Under the pieces are notes generated by a model that did no database searches, was not told the origin of the DNA, and saw nothing but the letters and a program-made list of their open reading frames with translations. Made by a program: the position numbers and the translations under genes. Below are positions 1-6,700 of a stretch of 15,635 nucleotides of DNA, in pieces. This stretch comes from Bacillota bacterium (GTDB lineage Bacteria; Bacillota; Clostridia; Christensenellales; SZUA-584). The stretch's first letter is position 1. Every line of letters begins with the position of its first letter. The DNA lies in NCBI GenBank assembly GCA_023415915.1, contig JAEZIZ010000014.1, forward strand, positions 1-15,635, given 5' to 3'.

Positions 1-62
1 ATTAAATCATCCAGATTCACGATCTCAAGTGTTTTTCTGTTCTCTTCATTCTTGTTAAGCAA
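1..62 (-). CDS. IS1182-like transposase, N-terminal fragment (cut by window edge)
   Basis: Reading leftwards from a TTG at 62-60 gives 20 open codons, LLNKNEENRKTLEIVNLDDL, running off the window. This matches the opening I remember for IS1182-family (DUF772-type) transposases: a short charged start, then an 'EIV..(E/D)DLVP' segment before the DDE catalytic domain. An AGGGTG ribosome-binding-like sequence lies 7 bases upstream of the TTG, and the TTG-CTT start would be read as Met-Leu, common in this group. The DDE domain is outside the window, so whether the element is intact cannot be judged. The nearby hairpin at 96-117 would stop outside transcription from entering the transposase, which is usual for insertion sequences. 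The family call rests on 20 residues from memory. Confidence 0.6.
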   Translation of the reverse strand, partial: MLNKNEENRKTLEIVNLDDL

Positions 63-94
63 CCTCAATCACCCTATTTCATTGTACCAAAAAA

Positions 95-117
95 ACCAGC
101 TCTACGCTGGCTTTTTT
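95..117. terminator. Hairpin terminator upstream of the transposase, probably bidirectional
   Basis: CCAGC (96-100), loop TCTAC and GCTGG (106-110) form a stem. A run of A lies on the left and CTTTTTT on the right, so either strand yields a hairpin followed by U residues. It lies between the transposase start and the neighbouring genes, where it would insulate the transposase from read-through. Confidence 0.65.
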
Positions 118-127
118 GACAGTCTGT

Positions 128-157
128 TATCTGCATTATATAATTATAATGCAGATA
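128..157. repeat. 30-bp palindrome near the IS end
   Basis: TATCTGCATTATA (128-140) and TATAATGCAGATA (145-157) are perfect 13-bp inverted arms around TAAT. It is very AT-rich and lies just outside the transposase start. It could be part of the insertion-sequence end, a target-site palindrome, or a cruciform. The IS boundary cannot be fixed from one end. Confidence 0.6.
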
Positions 158-171
158 TTACAATCTTATTT

Positions 172-203
172 AGAAAAAGAAAGGCTTATGCAATACATAA
201 GCC
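172..203 (-). terminator. Rho-independent terminator for the 328-2769 gene
   Basis: On the minus strand GGCTTATG, a 5-base loop, and CATAAGCC (arms 183-190 and 196-203) form a perfect 8-bp stem followed by TTTCTTTTTC. It lies 125 bases past the stop of the sulfur-transfer gene and is oriented to end its transcript. Confidence 0.7.
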
Positions 204-225
204 AACGTGTCAAATAACCCCGTAT

Positions 226-310
226 GTCATTCCGAACGCAAGTGAGGAATCCCATGGAAAGTGTTTTAAAAGCAGGGGATTCTTCAGTCGCTGCGCTCCT
301 TCTGAATGAC
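226..310. repeat. Dispersed palindromic intergenic repeat (GTCATTC...GAATGAC type)
   Basis: The left half starts GTCATTCCGAACGCAAGTG (226) and ends GGAATCCC (253). The right half starts GGGGATTC (275) and ends TGAATGAC (310). The halves are imperfect inverted copies of the GTCATTCTGAGCG..AAGAATC motif that I recognise as a widespread intergenic repeat in many bacterial genomes, a frequent source of spurious small protein calls. It lies between the stop of the sulfur-transfer gene and its terminator, so it would be transcribed in the 3' untranslated region. Confidence 0.75.
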
Positions 311-327
311 AAAAGATACTTTATCGA

Positions 328-2769
328 TCAGATGAACAGCGTAGCGTCCGACGTCTCGGCCGCTCCGAGGAACGACGCGACGCCCGCGTATTCTATGCCG
401 TCTATAAGTTCCTCCCTGTGTATGCCCATTACGTCCATAGACATAGTGCACGCCACCAGCTTCACGCCGTTTTTTATAGCCTGTTCAATAAGCGAGTCGA
501 GCGACGCCACGTTTTTCTTCTTCATTATGCCTCTCATCATGGCGCTGCCCATGCCCAGCATGTTCATCTTGGAAAGTTTGAGCTTGCCTGAGCCCCTGGG
601 CATCATCGCGCCGAACATCTTTTCTATTAAAGTCTTTTTAACGGCCGACTTCTCGCGTTTGCGCAGTATGTTGAGCCCCCAGAAAGTGAAGAACATCGTA
701 ACCTTCCTGCCCATGGCCGCCGCCCCGTTCGCTATTATGAAGCTTGCGAGCGCCTTATCGAGGTCTCCGCTGAACACTACCATCGCCTTGTCGTCATACG
801 ATTTGGCAGCCGTACCGCAGTCCTGCCCGGCGCAGCCCTTCTTTATCCATACGGAAAAACCGTTTTCCGTCTTTTCGCCCTTTAAATACGTGTTCTTCGT
901 GCGGATACACCACGCAGCGGCATCCGAGAAAAACCCCGGGTCGGTAGCGGTTATGTTTATCACGTCGCCGTCTTTAGCATTGCTTATCGCCTCATACAGC
1001 TTCATCACCGGCCCCGGGCATTGCAGCCCGCACGCGTCGACCTTTATAGTATCGGCAGGCGTCGCAGCTACCGTGTTTGCCGCCGCCTGCTTGGGTATCG
1101 ACTTGTTTTTTACCGCGCCGTAATCCTTGCTTACCACCTTATACGTCGTAAATCCTCCCGCGAGGTTCTTTACGTTATTAAAGCCGTTTTGCATCATTAT
1201 CCTTGCCGCGATATACGAGCGCAGCCCCACAGCGCAGTGCACTACGTACATCTTATCCTTGTCGAGCGTATCAAGCTTATCCCTTAAGCTGTCCAGCTGT
1301 ATGTTGATGCTGCCCTCTATCGCGCCCGCCTCACGCTCTGCGGGCGTCCTTACGTCGAGTATTACCGCGTCCTTTAGCTTTTTTAATTCCTCCACCGTTA
1401 TATTGTCAACGTTGCCCGACAGTATGTTTTCCGCCGAATACGCCGCTATGTTAACCGGGTCCTTTGCCGACGAATATGGGGGCGCGTAGCAGAGCTCCGT
1501 CTCTTCGAGGTCGTATACCGTCGCGCCGAACCGTATCGCCGTCGCTATCACGTCTATGCGCTTATCGACGCCCTTGTAACCCACAGCCTGCGCGCCCAGC
1601 ACTTTTCCGTCCTTTGCGAATATCAGCTTTAATGTAAGCGGCATGCCGCCTGGGTAATATCCGGCATGGGAGAGCGGATGCACTATAGTTATTTTATAAT
1701 CGTCATTCAGCTTTTTGCCCGAAGCTTTGAGCTGGCGCTCGTTAAGCCCGGTGCACGCTGCAGTAATATCGAACACCTTCACAACAGACGAGCCTTCGGT
1801 ACCTTTGTATCTCCTGCCCATGCCGCATATGTTGTCGGCAGCCATACGCCCCATCTTATTGGCCGGGCCTGCCAAGGGTATCATAACTTCTTCGCCGCTT
1901 ATGAAGTTTTTCACCTGTACCGCGTCGCCCACGGCGTATATATTTTCGTCCGACGTCTTTAGCGTTTCGTCGACGACTATGCCGCCGTGCCTGCCCAGCT
2001 CAAGTCCGCAGTCCCTTGCAAGCTCCGAATTCGGCCTTACGCCTATGGAAAGTACTGCAAAGTCGGCCGGTATTCGACTTTTGTCCGTCAGCACGGCAAA
2101 ACCGCCCTTGCCGTCCTCAAACCCCTGAACGCCTTCGCCCAGCACAAGCTTTACGCCGTTGTCCGCAAGGTGCTTATGAACGATCTGCGCCATATCAAAA
2201 TCGAGATTGGACATTACCTGGTTCATCGCGTCGACCAGCGTCACGGCTAGCCCTGAGTGCACTAGGTTTTCCGCCATCTCCACGCCAATGAAGCCTCCGC
2301 CCACCACCACGGCGGATTTTGCGTCCAGTTCCTTTATGGCCGCGGCTATGCCGTCCATATCGGGTATAGTCCACAGCCTATAAACCTTATCGCTTTCTAT
2401 TCCGGGTATATGCGGCACAATAGGGCTCGAGCCGGGCGAGAGCACAAGCGTATCGTAGCTCTCGGCATACGTTTTGCCTTCGCTCTCCACCGTAACGGTC
2501 TTTGCATTGCGGTCTATAGATTTCACTTCGCTGTTCACCCGCACATCGACGTTAAACCTCGCTCTAAAGGATTCGGGCGTCTGCAGCAGCAGGTTTTCCC
2601 TTTTTTCTATCACTCCGCCGATATAGTACGGCAAACCGCAGTTCGCGAACGATATGTACGGCCCGCGTTCGAACATTATTATCTTCGCGCTTTCATCAAG
2701 CCTTCTTAGACGGGCCGCGCAGCTCGCCCCTCCGGCTACTCCCCCAACTATAAGCACTTTCTTTGCCAT
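328..2769 (-). CDS. CoA-disulfide reductase-like flavoprotein fused to rhodanese, TusA and DsrE-like domains
   Basis: The protein has 813 residues, starting at the ATG at 2769 with AGGAGG 8 bases upstream; an in-frame ATG nine codons earlier has no such site. Residues 1-440 are a pyridine nucleotide-disulfide oxidoreductase: FAD-binding VGGVAGG, Glu34, and SFANCGLPYY carrying the single redox Cys44 of the CoADR/NADH-oxidase/persulfide-reductase group. A second GGGFIGVE segment binds NAD(P)H. Residues ~455-555 are a rhodanese domain with Cys512 in CAVGLRS. Residues ~575-640 are TusA-like, with the CPGP motif at Cys584. Residues ~640-813 are DsrE/DsrF-like, with the CTMSMDVMGI segment. The family reduces CoA disulfide, CoA-persulfide or polysulfide in the cytoplasm; the three attached domains relay sulfane sulfur between cysteines. 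The fusion implies channelled sulfur transfer; the actual substrate is inference. It is transcribed alone. All expected cysteines are present. Confidence 0.93.
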   Translation of the reverse strand: MAKKVLIVGGVAGGASCAARLRRLDESAKIIMFERGPYISFANCGLPYYIGGVIEKRENLLLQTPESFRARFNVDVRVNSEVKSIDRNAKTVTVESEGKTYAESYDTLVLSPGSSPIVPHIPGIESDKVYRLWTIPDMDGIAAAIKELDAKSAVVVGGGFIGVEMAENLVHSGLAVTLVDAMNQVMSNLDFDMAQIVHKHLADNGVKLVLGEGVQGFEDGKGGFAVLTDKSRIPADFAVLSIGVRPNSELARDCGLELGRHGGIVVDETLKTSDENIYAVGDAVQVKNFISGEEVMIPLAGPANKMGRMAADNICGMGRRYKGTEGSSVVKVFDITAACTGLNERQLKASGKKLNDDYKITIVHPLSHAGYYPGGMPLTLKLIFAKDGKVLGAQAVGYKGVDKRIDVIATAIRFGATVYDLEETELCYAPPYSSAKDPVNIAAYSAENILSGNVDNITVEELKKLKDAVILDVRTPAEREAGAIEGSINIQLDSLRDKLDTLDKDKMYVVHCAVGLRSYIAARIMMQNGFNNVKNLAGGFTTYKVVSKDYGAVKNKSIPKQAAANTVAATPADTIKVDACGLQCPGPVMKLYEAISNAKDGDVINITATDPGFFSDAAAWCIRTKNTYLKGEKTENGFSVWIKKGCAGQDCGTAAKSYDDKAMVVFSGDLDKALASFIIANGAAAMGRKVTMFFTFWGLNILRKREKSAVKKTLIEKMFGAMMPRGSGKLKLSKMNMLGMGSAMMRGIMKKKNVASLDSLIEQAIKNGVKLVACTMSMDVMGIHREELIDGIEYAGVASFLGAAETSDATLFI

Positions 2770-2807
2770 ACCGGCACCTCCTGAATTTAAACGCAACTGT
2801 TTTTACA

Positions 2808-2839
2808 CCCCATATAGCCTTTGCTTTATGGGGACCCCG
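2808..2839. promoter_or_regulatory. GC-rich inverted repeats upstream of the sulfur-transfer gene
   Basis: CCCCATA (2808-2814) and TATGGGG (2827-2833) are perfect 7-bp arms, immediately followed by ACCCC, which makes a second overlapping GGGGACCCC palindrome (2830-2838). They lie 40-70 bases upstream of the start codon at 2769, where an operator or leader hairpin would act. No regulator is encoded nearby. I found no strong sigma-A promoter here; TTGCGT-N17-TAAAGC is the best and is poor. Confidence 0.4.
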
Positions 2840-2849
2840 TGATTAACGC

Positions 2850-2878
2850 AAAACGCTGTCCATTGAGCGGCGTTTTTT
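2850..2878 (+). terminator. Hairpin with T-run between the sulfur-transfer gene and the spore protein gene
   Basis: AAAACGCTG (2850-2858) pairs with CGGCGTTTT (2868-2876; one G-T pair) around a 9-base loop and is followed by further T residues on the plus strand. No plus-strand gene lies just upstream, so it may insulate the spore gene from antisense or read-through transcription, or be a leader hairpin of the minus-strand gene. Confidence 0.5.
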
Positions 2879-2944
2879 ACATTTTATTTAACGCCATGCT
2901 TATATTATCTCCTTTTGTCGCGCTTGCGCTGCGGCGAAAACTTT

Positions 2945-2972
2945 TTGAAAAATCTATTTATACCAGTATAAT
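2945..2972 (+). promoter_or_regulatory. Sigma-A-like promoter sequence upstream of the spore protein gene
   Basis: TTGAAA (2945-2950), 16-base spacer, TATAAT (2967-2972). The boxes are close to consensus, but transcripts would carry a ~170-base leader before the start at 3149. Alpha/beta spore protein genes are normally read by sigma-G, and I could not find a good sigma-G site (GMATR-N18-CATNMTA) nearer the gene; CAAAATATTA at 3091-3100 is a weak -10 candidate. Confidence 0.4.
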
Positions 2973-3148
2973 TCAAATGATAACATCTTTATGTGACATA
3001 ATCACAGGAATAAAAGAATCAGACAAAAACAAGAAAAATGCGTCTGGATGCGTTGAATATATTAACAGTTTATTATATCGCAAACAAGCGCAAAATATTA
3101 TTGAAGATATTTTAGCCGACGGCAATAAAAAGGAAAGGAGCGTCGAAG

Positions 3149-3367
3149 ATGTCATCAAAATATAGAAATTTAAGCCCGGAGCATCCATGGACAAAATTTA
3201 AAATGGAATGCGCGCAGGAGATAGGCCGTCTTAACTATTGCAAAGAGTTCAACGACGAGTATAAAGGCGACGTACCCGCCAAAATAAACGGAGCGCAGGG
3301 CGGGCCGATAGGCGGGCAGATGGTCAAAAAGATGATCGAAATGGCGGAGAAAAGCTTAGGCGGTTAA
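3149..3367 (+). CDS. Alpha/beta-type small acid-soluble spore protein
   Basis: The protein has 72 residues with AAAGGAG 8 bases before the ATG. Alpha/beta SASPs coat DNA in the forespore, push it toward an A-like form that resists UV and other damage, and are degraded at germination by the GPR protease as an amino-acid source. The family pattern is visible: a first helix containing a germination-protease-like site (KMECAQEIG, compare the usual TE-(I/F)-A-S/Q-E), a variable linker, then the DNA-binding half with NGAQGG, GGQMVKKMIEMAEKSLGG to the end. The length is typical. Two features are unusual: Cys at the residue following the expected GPR cut, plus a second Cys (NYCKEF). SASPs rarely carry cysteine. 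The gene is a single unit with its own terminator. Confidence 0.9.
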   Translation: MSSKYRNLSPEHPWTKFKMECAQEIGRLNYCKEFNDEYKGDVPAKINGAQGGPIGGQMVKKMIEMAEKSLGG

Positions 3368-3404
3368 GGCTTACTGAAAGCATTGATTTTAAAAATCTTA
3401 TATC

Positions 3405-3433
3405 ATCACCCCTCCAAGCGGAGTGATTTTTTT
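3405..3433 (+). terminator. Terminator of the spore protein gene
   Basis: ATCA and CTCC (with a CCC bulge between) pair with GGAG and TGAT around loop AAGC, followed by seven T residues. It lies 38 bases after the stop codon. Confidence 0.75.
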
Positions 3434-3466
3434 ACCTTTATTAAGTACTTTTTTTACTTTTAGCTC

Positions 3467-3495
3467 TTGTAATAGCATTTATCATATGATATATT
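3467..3495 (+). promoter_or_regulatory. Sigma-A-like promoter pointing into the gene-free structured region
   Basis: TTGTAA (3467-3472), a 17-base spacer, and TATATT (3490-3495), in an AT-rich stretch. Transcription would begin near 3502 and run into the three hairpins at 3524-3676. No open reading frame with a ribosome binding site follows on this strand. Confidence 0.45.
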
Positions 3496-3523
3496 TTATG
3501 GTACTAATTCTCATTTATGGGAG

Positions 3524-3592
3524 GGCAAGCCGGACATAATGTACGATACCCCATCTTAAAGATGGCGTATCGTACAATATGTCCGGCTTGCC
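3524..3592. repeat. 69-bp near-perfect inverted repeat
   Basis: Arms at 3524-3556 and 3560-3592 are 33 bp each with only two mismatches (A opposite A, C opposite C) and a 3-base loop TAA. The outer part reads GGCAAGCCGGACATA and its complement; the inner part has GTACGATAC. No T-run follows on either strand, so it is not a typical intrinsic terminator. It could be a miniature mobile element, a REP-like palindrome or a protein-binding cruciform. I see no clear target duplication in the flanks. Confidence 0.85.
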
Positions 3593-3629
3593 TTAACATT
3601 ACCGTGAGCGCCACGGAACATAAGTTTGT

Positions 3630-3676
3630 ATAAAACGCGAGTTATCCACATTTTTTGTGGGTAACTCGCGTTTTAT
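3630..3676. terminator. Long hairpin downstream of addA, probably bidirectional terminator
   Basis: ATAAAACGCGAGTTATCCACA (21-base arm, 3630-3650) pairs with 3656-3676 with one wobble around TTTTT. A-rich and T-rich ends give U residues after the stem on both strands. It lies about 60 bases beyond the addA stop, correctly placed to end the addBA transcript, and could also end a plus-strand RNA from the left. Confidence 0.6.
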
Positions 3677-3685
3677 TGTGGATAA
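3642..3685. promoter_or_regulatory. Cluster of three DnaA-box-like sites
   Basis: TTATCCACA occurs exactly at 3642-3650 (+) and as its complement TGTGGATAA at 3677-3685; TGTGGGTAA at 3656-3664 is a one-mismatch copy. TTATCCACA is the high-affinity DnaA box. The first two sites lie in the two arms of the hairpin at 3630-3676; the third is outside it. No dnaA, dnaN or other origin gene is in the window, so this is not called an origin. Confidence 0.5.
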
Positions 3686-3732
3686 GCGTACTGATATACG
3701 ATATTCTGCGCCCTGTTTACGCATAAAAAAGG

Positions 3733-6700
3733 TCAACAAAGCGTTACGCTCTTTCCCGCCGAGAGCAGATATATCACGCTTTCCTTAACGGGCATGCCTG
3801 TGATGGCATTAAGAGCCTTCGCGTATATGTTAAGCTGAAGCCGGTATTTTTCCGCCGCGTCGCGCTCCTGCCCGGGCGCTACCCTGTCCGTCTTATAATC
3901 TACGACGACCCAGTTTCCGTCTTCTATAAAGCACATGTCAATAACGCCCTGCACCATCACGCTCTCATCCGAGTCCGCGAGCCCAAGCTCCCTCGCGCTC
4001 ATCGCAAGGCAGAACGGAGCTTCAACCAGCCGCCGGGGCGAAAGCCTGGCGCGCTGCGCTATGTCGCTTTCAAGAAACGCGGCTATGCTGCGCGCGTCAA
4101 TAAATTCCGCCTTCTCTTCGGGTATGACTGCCTTAAGCTCTTTAAGACAAGCAATCACTTCCTCCTCGCTTCTTTTCTCAAGCCCGATTTTCTGCAACGC
4201 TTTGTGCGTAAGCGTACCACGTTCCGCCGCGGAGATATCGTCGTCGCCGGGAAAATAGACGCGCTTAAAAGTTTCCTTCTCGTGCAGCCGCTTTAACGCC
4301 GACACGCTTACCTTGGAGGGAACGCCAAGGTCGGCGGCATGCTCGTATTCCGTGAACACATCCGGCGCACAGGCGCATGCCGCCGTATCGAGCAGCATAT
4401 CGAGCCGCTGCCCGCGGCTCAAAGCTTCTCCCCCGCCCGGCTCTTCGCGCATGGTCCGCACGAATCCGTTTATATCCTTGCCCGTGCGCGCGCACATCAT
4501 CGCAAGCGCGGGCATAACAAGGTCGAAATACGTACTGGCTTCAAACTGCCAGCCCGGCGCTTTTTTCTCCAGCCACTTGTCTTTCATTTCTCCCGCGCCG
4601 AGTATCGCGAGCCTTGCGGACGCGCGCGTCATGCCCACATAGAGCAGCCGTATTGTTTCGGATATCGTCTCGCGGCGCATGCCGCGCGCGGTTGCCTGCC
4701 TGTGCAGCGTGGGAGTGCGCACGCGCGACTTTTCGTCTATTATGTCGAGCGCCAGCCCCAGCTCCCTGCCCACTAGCACCGGTCCGTTTGTGTCGCGCTG
4801 GTTTATCATCTTGTGCATGCCCGAGAGTATCACAGCGGGGAACTCGAGCCCTTTTGACTTGTGTATCGTAGTTAAATATACGGCGTCAACATCGCCCGGT
4901 TTTTGCTGCTGCTTTGCCCCTATCTTTGAAGCATAGGCTATTATATCGCACAGCCGCGCGTCCTTCATCGCCGACGCGGCCGCTATAAACGAGCTTATTG
5001 CGGCGTCGCTTGCCGCCCCTCCCGGCGAAGTAAGCGCATATTCCGAAAACTCCGCTTCCCGCTTTATGCGCATCAGGAAGTCGGGCAGCTTCAGCGACTG
5101 CGACAGCAGCCGGAAGCGCTCTATCTCGCCAAAGAAACCTTTAAGCTTTTTTCCGAGTTCGCCGCCGCCGCTGTATGCAGTCGCCGCGCGGTAAAAACTT
5201 CTGTCCTCATCCCGTGCGTCCGCCAGCCGTATAGAGGCAAGCTCCGGCTCGGTAAAGCCGAAATGGGGATATCTCATAACGCTGAGCAGCGCCGTGTCGC
5301 TTCCCGGGCTGTCTATAAGCGAAAGCAGGTTTATAAACACCCCGAGCTCGCTGAACTTTACGTCGGTGCCGTCCGCTCCGCTTACCACCGGTATGCCGGA
5401 ATCCGAAAGCGCCTTGGCAAGCTGCCTGCCCGACGTCGACACCTCGGGGCGCAGCACAGCTATATCCTTGTACCGGTACCCTTGGGCGACGAGCTCCTTT
5501 ATATACGCCGCCACCGCCGAGCCTTCAGCTTTAATGCTCTCCCTGCCCTCGCTGTCCGCAAACACTATCTCCGCAAACCCTTCTCCCTCAAGGCCCGCTT
5601 CAAGCGCCTGTCCGCCCGCGTACTCCACGCCGCCCGCCTCGGCGGACATCATGCATGCCATTACGCCGTTTATGAAGTCTATAACGCCCGGCTGGCTGCG
5701 GTAATTGACGTTCATCTCAACGAGTCCCGAGCCTTTGAGCTCTTCGCACCGGGATATCAGCAGCTTCGGGTTGGACTCGCGGAACATGTATATGCACTGC
5801 TTCACGTCGCCTACTATAAAATCGTTGGAATCGCGCCGCACCTTTTCGAGTATAGCGCACTGCACGTCGTTTATGTCCTGATATTCGTCCACGAACACAT
5901 GCGCGTACCTCTCGCGGTATCTTGCGGCTATTCCAGGAACCATCAGGCATTTGAGCGCGAAATGTATCAGGTCGTCGTGGTCGAGCACGTTTCTGCGCTT
6001 TTTTAACGCAGCGTACCTGTTCATAAAATCCCTTGTAAGCTCTATGAACGCACGGGCGTCGCCGCGCACGGCCGCAAGCTCGCCCGCTACTTTGGCGTAA
6101 AAGTCCCCTTCGTACGCGTAAAGCTCTTCAAAGCACTTGTTTGCCCTGTTCGTCAGCGTTTTGCTCTCCCTGTTCGGCGCTCCCTTCACTTTAGAGCTTA
6201 TGTGCTCCGCTTTGGGTATAAATACGCTGTGTATGTCGAGGCTGCCGGCGCAGCGCAGTATAGCTTCGCGCTGCCGCTCGCTTATATCCGCTTCCGCTGC
6301 AAACCCGCGCATGCGCCAAATTTCCGACCGCTCGGCAAGGTGAAGCGACGCGGCCGCTGTTGCCTCCGATACCGCGAGCTTATACTGCGCAAACAGCGTT
6401 TCTATGAACGCAGCAGAATCAAAATGCTCCGACGCTTCGTCGAGCCACTTTTGCGGCTCCTTCTGGCTGATTACGCGGTCATATATTGTAAACGCCGTGT
6501 CTTTAATGCGCTGCAAGTCTCCGCGCGGCGCGAACCTTTCAATAAAGCCCGAAAAAGCCGGCTCCCTCGCAAGCGCTTCCGCGGCGTCGTCCATCGCCCG
6601 CTCCTTCATCGCGGCTATCGCGGCTTCGTCCGCCACTGCAAACGTGGGGCTTAAGCCCGCCTGCTCGAAGTTGTCCCTTATTACGCGGCCGCAGAACGAA

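Larger units (their letters stand above)
3502..3680 (+). ncRNA. Candidate structured non-coding RNA
   Basis: Between the promoter-like sequence at 3467-3495 and the terminator-like hairpin ending at about 3676 lie three successive hairpins: 33-bp arms at 3524-3592, CCGTG/CACGG at 3602-3616, and 21-bp arms at 3630-3676 followed by T-rich sequence. The only mismatch in the last hairpin is a U-G pair if the plus strand is transcribed but an A-C mismatch on the other strand, which favours a plus-strand RNA. This matches no RNA family I recognise. It is an inference from structure and could equally be two unrelated DNA repeats beside a shared terminator. Confidence 0.35.

Noticed and set aside
224..1123. 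Open frame of 299 codons on the plus strand (MSFRTQVRNP...)
   Set aside because: It begins inside the dispersed palindromic repeat and then runs antisense to the sulfur-transfer gene, whose domains are unmistakable.
2808..2839. CsoR/CstR operator
   Set aside because: The G and C runs are in the opposite arrangement to the ATACCC..GGGTAT type sites, so no regulator is named.
2821..3165. 114-codon plus-strand frame upstream of and overlapping the spore protein gene
   Set aside because: No ribosome binding site precedes any of its ATGs, its start lies inside hairpins, and the sigma-A-like promoter would start transcription at about its only internal ATG (2977). The last 60 codons look plausibly protein-like, so it is a weak candidate at best.
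3434..3732. Chromosomal replication origin
   Set aside because: DnaA-box-like sites are present but no dnaA, dnaN or typical neighbours, and the sites partly coincide with a terminator hairpin. Reported only as a site cluster.
5263..6006. 247-codon plus-strand frame inside addA
   Set aside because: Antisense shadow of a gene with all helicase motifs; no ribosome binding site and a composition typical of reverse-strand GC-rich coding.
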